NCBI RefSeq assembly: GCF_000611645.1
Contig: NW_014011729.1
Coordinates: 1 to 11,404, forward strand
From: Monoraphidium neglectum
Lineage: Eukaryota; Chlorophyta; Chlorophyceae; Sphaeropleales; Selenastraceae
Length of the DNA stretch: 11,404 bases
Reading direction: 5' to 3'
The translations under genes and the position numbers were made by a program. Below the pieces are notes generated by a model. It did no database searches. It worked only from the letters and a program-made list of their open reading frames with translations, and was not told where the DNA came from. This document shows positions 8,147 through 11,404 of the stretch, piece after piece; the stretch's first letter is position 1; each line of letters opens with the position of its first letter.

Positions 8147-9015
8147 TGTGAAGTGTCACCCCAGGCTGTATGCGCGGTTTCGTGGCCCTAAAACCCCCCC
8201 GCATATACGCACAGAGCATTCACGCGTGCTCATGAATGTTGTGGGTGCAGTTTGCACAATGCGGTCGCAATGGGCCTTCCCTCAACGTATGTGATCGCGT
8301 CGCTATCTCATCCCGGACCTCCTGTTGCCAAGCTGGTGTTGCCCTCCGTTCAGGATCGTCGCAACCCCTCCCTGCTATGATCACCAAATTCATCGCCTTG
8401 TCAAGCCGCAACACTAAAATATCCATCCATGTGCAAGGCACATTTGTGCACGTCGGCGCAGGGCCGTTTCGCAGAGGCCGCAAATCAATCAGCCTGCAAA
8501 GGCCGGTACACGATGTTCAATCACCACGTTGCAATCAAAACACACGCGTCAATCCAGAATTTGCTCTTTTGTGGGCCCCATCAACCATGTAACGCCGACG
8601 GCAGGGTAGCTGAGCTCACCCGCCACCTACATCAGCCAACCGCACCAACCACCACCCCCCGCGGGGGTCCGTGGACACACCCAGCTTGAGCCATCGGGCC
8701 CGATGGACCGAAGGACCGGGAACGCACCAGGAACGCATCCATGTCCAGCTTCTGTTGTTTCCTTCTGTTGCGGGCGAGGCTGCGGGCTGGGACATGGCAT
8801 GCGTGGGCTCTGTCAGTCAGTTGAAGGTGCGGGTGACGGGGTGGCGGGAAACGACATCTCCATGCGCTTTTGCAGCACCGCTGCCCTTGCCCGTCCATTC
8901 CTCGCAGCTCAGAAATAGCGCGTTCGCGTCCGCAACTCTCAGTCACGGTTGCAGTGGAGTTTCGACACACTTCACTCCTGGGGCACTCCCACACGAGATC
9001 GCTGGCTAGCCCAGC
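8147..9015 (+). other. 3' UTR of the CBP60-like gene plus the spacer before the next gene
   Basis: To about 8610 this is probably 3' UTR. The remaining 400 bp would hold the promoter and leader of the downstream gene; no clear TATA box is seen. A 27-codon ORF at 8741-8824 (MSSFCCFLLLRARLR...) lies upstream of that gene's start. It could be an uORF, but it does not join to the next exon in a usable phase. Confidence 0.5.
8588..8592 (+). terminator. TGTAA poly(A) signal of the CBP60-like gene
   Basis: The first TGTAA after the stop at 8144-8146, giving a 3' UTR of about 440-460 nt. TGTAA is the standard chlorophyte polyadenylation signal. Confidence 0.6.
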
Positions 9016-10180
9016 ATGGGGTGGATTTCCTGGACCGTCACGCAGATAGCACTCACCAGCATAGCACTGGGCGCTCTGAAGCGGAACAACATCATCCAGT
9101 GAGTGCGCGCTCTCCTCAGTTGTCATTCGGTGCGGGCCGGTCCCGAGGCGAAACCTGGCCGCGCTCATCATCCCACGCCCTGCAGAGTGCAGCCACAGAA
9201 CATCAAGAACGACAGCTTGCGTGCGGTCGTGGTCCAGGCGGTGAGGCACGAGCAGGAAGCTCTACTGCTGCTGATGCCGCTGCCGCTGCCGCTCCTGCTG
9301 CCGCTGCCTGGTTGCTTGCGCCCGCATCACCCACCGGGCTGCATGCATGTATGTGCCGGACATCGTGCGGGCCTGTGAGTGCCGCCATGCGCCTTGTTCG
9401 GATCCAGATACGCTTCCATTCAGCTGGGCCCTCCACCAACCCTTTGATCCTTCCCTCCTCTGTTGCCCCCACCTTGACCTCTGCCGCTTACCCCTCTGAC
9501 CCTTTTTTCCTGAGCTGTGCAGCTCCAGATGGGTGAGGAGATCAACATACTGGCCGAGAAGCTGTTTGCGGGGGTGCAGGAGGAGCTCAACAACAAGGTG
9601 CGCGTTGCGCTGGGACGGCAGCTGCGGCGATGGCGACGGCTGCAGCTGAGGCTGCCAGTGCTTTTGTTTTCCGGGGGGGGGGGGGCATGCTTTTGGTCAC
9701 GCAAGGTGAACTTCGCCAAGTGGACGGTACACCTGTCGGTGTGTAATTCAGTCAACACCACCGCCCTCATTGGGTTCTGCAGGCTCATCCATCATGACAG
9801 CAGACCTTGCCCTGCCTGTCGCGCATGGCATCAACACAGCCAATCCTCCGCCCTCGCTTCGCTCTGCCTGTCCGCAGCGGAAGTGAGGTTGTGGCTGCGT
9901 TTGGTCAAACAGGCTGTCTGCCATCGGCCTCCTCATGTGCATCCCCGTTGGCTGGCAGCCCCTGCTGCACCCAATGCTGGGCGGCTGCTGGAGCAGGGGT
10001 GCTCCTCAGGCGTCACGGCGGCGGTGGCGCCAGCGCACCGACGACAGCAGCAGCGACGCAGGCGGCGCTGACCCGTCGCAGCAGCGGCAGTCGCCGGGAC
10101 GTGTTGCAGCACCTGGCTGGCTGTTGGACCGATCTCCGGCGGTCCTGCACCCGCAGGACTCCCGCATGTACACAAAATAG
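9016..10180 (+). CDS. Small unrecognised protein, four exons (127 aa)
   Basis: Exons 9016-9098, 9186-9240, 9523-9597 and 10010-10180 join in phase. Donors are GTGAGT, GTGAGG and GTGCGC; acceptors are CCCTGCAG, CTGTGCAG and CTCCTCAG. The start has near-ideal context (AGCATGG) with an in-frame TAG three codons upstream. The stop TAG is at 10178-10180 and TGTAA follows 144 nt later. Residues 3-21 (WISWTVTQIALTSIALGAL) are mostly apolar and may be an N-terminal membrane anchor or targeting segment. Residues 22-71 are polar and probably helical, with MGEEINILAEKLFAGVQEEL. The last exon (72-127) is Arg/Ser/Gln-rich, low-complexity, and the least certain part. No known family or catalytic motif is recognised. 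Confidence 0.55.
9598..10009 (+). other. Intron 3 of the small-protein gene (412 nt)
   Basis: Runs from GTGCGC to CTCCTCAG. It contains a run of 13 G at 9673-9685 and a TGTAA at 9741-9745 that is probably a decoy. The frame of exon 3 stays open through the intron to 10071, so the ORF alone does not define where exon 3 ends; the splice site and the low-complexity composition do. Other acceptors would give a short alternative C-terminus. Confidence 0.45.
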
Positions 10181-10323
10181 CAATGTCACCCGCCGCCGCC
10201 GCAGCAGCAGCAGCACACATACGTCCCACGCCGACCCTTGGCAGAACGCTGCAAGCAATTTCTTTTGCGTTTGCCTGGGAGAGAGTAGGCTGTACGGCTG
10301 CAGAACGCGTGACCGCTTGCTAT

Positions 10324-10328
10324 TGTAA
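10324..10328 (+). terminator. TGTAA poly(A) signal of the small-protein gene
   Basis: The only TGTAA between the stop at 10180 and the next gene; its spacing of 144 nt is ordinary for algae. It independently supports a plus-strand gene ending near here. Confidence 0.6.
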
Positions 10329-10683
10329 CGCCTTTGCAGCACCAGCCTTCCATCATGGTGTGCTATGGGTCGCGTCAGAGGATTCTCATCAGGCGTGGCA
10401 CTGCCATCATAAGACGGCACGAGTGCCTCAGGCCCGCTGCAGGGTACACATGCTGCTCGTCACCTTTGCTCCCGTACGCCCCACCGTGTCTCGCAGCCGC
10501 CCCTGGCTGGGTCCGGCTCGTTGCACGCGGCGGGCGGGCGGCGTCATGCGGCGAGAGGGGTGCCTGAGGGCGATTCACTCAGCACCGGGTGGGGGGGTGG
10601 GGGCAGTGGCTTGCCTTGGGCAGGACGGTTCCCTGTGTATTGTAGACGCCCCGTCACGGCGGATATTCGCTTGGGATGGCCGC

Positions 10684-10694
10684 TATAAACCCTA
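10684..10694 (+). promoter_or_regulatory. TATA box overlapping a telo-box
   Basis: TATAAA at 10684-10689 overlaps AAACCCTA at 10687-10694. It lies 185 bp upstream of the next start codon, so transcription would begin near 10715 and leave a leader of about 160 nt. AAACCCTA is the plant telo-box, common just downstream of or near TATA boxes in genes for growth and translation. Its use in this alga is inferred. Confidence 0.5.
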
Positions 10695-10802
10695 GCATCC
10701 CACGTTTTGGACGCAGACTGTTTGACCCCCGGGGCGCCCCTGTGGGCGGCTGCGGGCCCGCAGTTAGGCGGGGCATCGTATATGGAGATAACCTAAAACT
10801 TT

Positions 10803-10856
10803 ATGCATCGTTTCGTGGTGATACTCGGCAGCCAGGCCAGCGTGATGATCTCGTGA
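10803..10856 (+). promoter_or_regulatory. Upstream ORF of 17 codons in the leader of the TauE/SafE-like gene
   Basis: ATG to TGA encodes MHRFVVILGSQASVMIS and ends 17 bp before the main ATG. A second, four-codon uORF (MEIT) sits at 10782-10796. If transcription starts at the TATA box at 10684, both precede the main start and could reduce its translation. Confidence 0.3.
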
Positions 10857-10873
10857 ACGGCCTACTTCCTAAA

Positions 10874-11404
10874 ATGGCGCGTCCAGGGGCGCTGGTCGCC
10901 CTGGTGGCGGCGCTATCGTGCGGATTGGTCTCTGGAATGAATCCCAGCGCGGGAGAAGTGGGGACGTTGAGCGGCGCCGCAGTGACCAGGCCGGCCGCCA
11001 AGGCTGCGGCGCCCGACACTGCTGCCCGCCTGGCGGGCACGCCTGGCACGGCGCCGCCGCTGCAGTGGGAGCTACAGCCGCCGGTGCAGGAGCAACAGTT
11101 GCAGCAGCAACAGCAGCAGCAGCAGCAGCAGCTTCAGCAGCAACGTCAGCAGCAGCATCTTCAGCAGCAGGGGCACCAGCAATGGGCACAACTACAGCAG
11201 CCCAGTGCCCCGCAGCAGGTCGCTGACGTGGCAGCCCTTCCAGGCGGGAGCGACGCCCCCGCCCCGGCCGCGGCAGTGCCCGCGCCCGCCCGCGGGCCGT
11301 CGTCCCCCCACAAGGCGCTGTGGCCCCTGAGCCATGCGGACGTGCTCATGTTTGCGCTGGCGGCCGGCACGCTGGTGCTGGCGGCCGGCGGCGGCATCGG
11401 CGGG
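10874..11404 (+). CDS. Probable TauE/SafE-family membrane transporter, N-terminal part (partial)
   Basis: Starts at an ATG in AAAATGG context and stays open to the window edge (177 residues). Residues 1-21 (MARPGALVALVAALSCGLVS...) look like a signal peptide. Residues 65-116 are Gln-rich with CAG and some CAA codons, followed by an Ala/Pro linker. From about 148 the sequence reads HKALWPLSHADVLMF, then a hydrophobic helix ending LVLAAGGGIGG at the edge. In plant and algal TauE/SafE proteins a W-P motif precedes the first helix, which ends in a Gly-rich GGIGGGG turn, so this should be the start of the first of two TauE/SafE repeats. The family exports sulfite, sulfoacetate or related organic anions in bacteria; plant members are largely uncharacterised. 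Only the first helix is visible, so the call needs the downstream sequence. Confidence 0.6.
   Translation, partial: MARPGALVALVAALSCGLVSGMNPSAGEVGTLSGAAVTRPAAKAAAPDTAARLAGTPGTAPPLQWELQPPVQEQQLQQQQQQQQQQLQQQRQQQHLQQQGHQQWAQLQQPSAPQQVADVAALPGGSDAPAPAAAVPAPARGPSSPHKALWPLSHADVLMFALAAGTLVLAAGGGIGG

Larger units (their letters stand above)
10329..10873 (+). other. Intergenic promoter region and 5' leader of the TauE/SafE-like gene
   Basis: Holds a TATA box with an overlapping telo-box at 10684-10694, two upstream ORFs (10782-10796 and 10803-10856), the GC palindrome CTGCGGGCCCGCAG at 10750-10763 and the palindrome GGGGCGCCCC at 10732-10741. An ORF open to 10695 crosses the first half, but its composition is not convincing as coding. 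Confidence 0.5.

Noticed and set aside
9523..10071. Exon 3 of the small-protein gene read straight through without splicing.
   Set aside because: The added sequence is Arg/His/Cys-rich and includes the 13-G run. A good donor at 9598 and a good acceptor at 10009 give a shorter protein that ends before a TGTAA.
10183..10695. A 170-codon plus-strand ORF whose end (AVACLGQDGSLCIVDAPSRR) faintly resembles a WD40 repeat.
   Set aside because: It starts just after the stop of the small-protein gene, crosses that gene's TGTAA, and has only one weak WD-like stretch. There is no poly(A) signal after its stop, which overlaps the TATA/telo-box.

Overview
The window looks like nuclear DNA from a GC-rich green alga (Chlorophyta). 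Every gene I can assemble is split by spliceosomal introns. All the donors I used begin GTG (GTGAGT, GTGAGC, GTGCGC and similar), the acceptors are pyrimidine-rich and end in CAG, and the two genes with visible 3' ends have TGTAA, the chlorophyte poly(A) signal, downstream of their stops. There is no operon structure, rRNA, tRNA, CRISPR array or recognisable transposon protein. The proteins carry the Ala, Gly and Gln tracts typical of GC-rich algae. I cannot name the species.

Layout. (1) Positions 1-2298, minus strand: the 5' part of a five-exon-or-more gene for a secreted or endomembrane protein with a signal peptide and a beta-rich, GOLD-like lumenal segment; it runs off the left edge. (2) Positions 2299-4336: a 2 kb divergent intergenic region with an 18-bp perfect palindrome, a strong 27-bp imperfect hairpin and one doubtful ORF. 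(3) Positions 4337-8146, plus strand: a five-exon gene for a protein of about 985 aa with a CBP60 (calmodulin-binding protein 60) domain, interrupted by an acidic Ser-rich insert and followed by a long Gln-rich tail with a pure Q19 run and a phased AQQ repeat. (4) Positions 9016-10180, plus strand: a four-exon gene for a small (127 aa) unrecognised protein with a possible N-terminal membrane anchor. (5) From 10874 to the right edge, plus strand: the first exon of a probable TauE/SafE-family membrane transporter, with a signal peptide and a Gln-rich extension before the first membrane helix.

How the genes relate. Nothing suggests that they form one pathway. The first two large genes are divergent and could share a regulatory region; the last three run head to tail. 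The most interesting item is the CBP60-like gene. CBP60 proteins are known mainly from land plants, where members such as CBP60g and SARD1 are immune transcription factors. An algal member with a Gln-rich tail and a possible truncated isoform would bear on how that family arose.

Limits. All gene models were spliced by eye from reading frame, phase and splice-site sequence. Family calls come from memory of family motifs, not from a database search.
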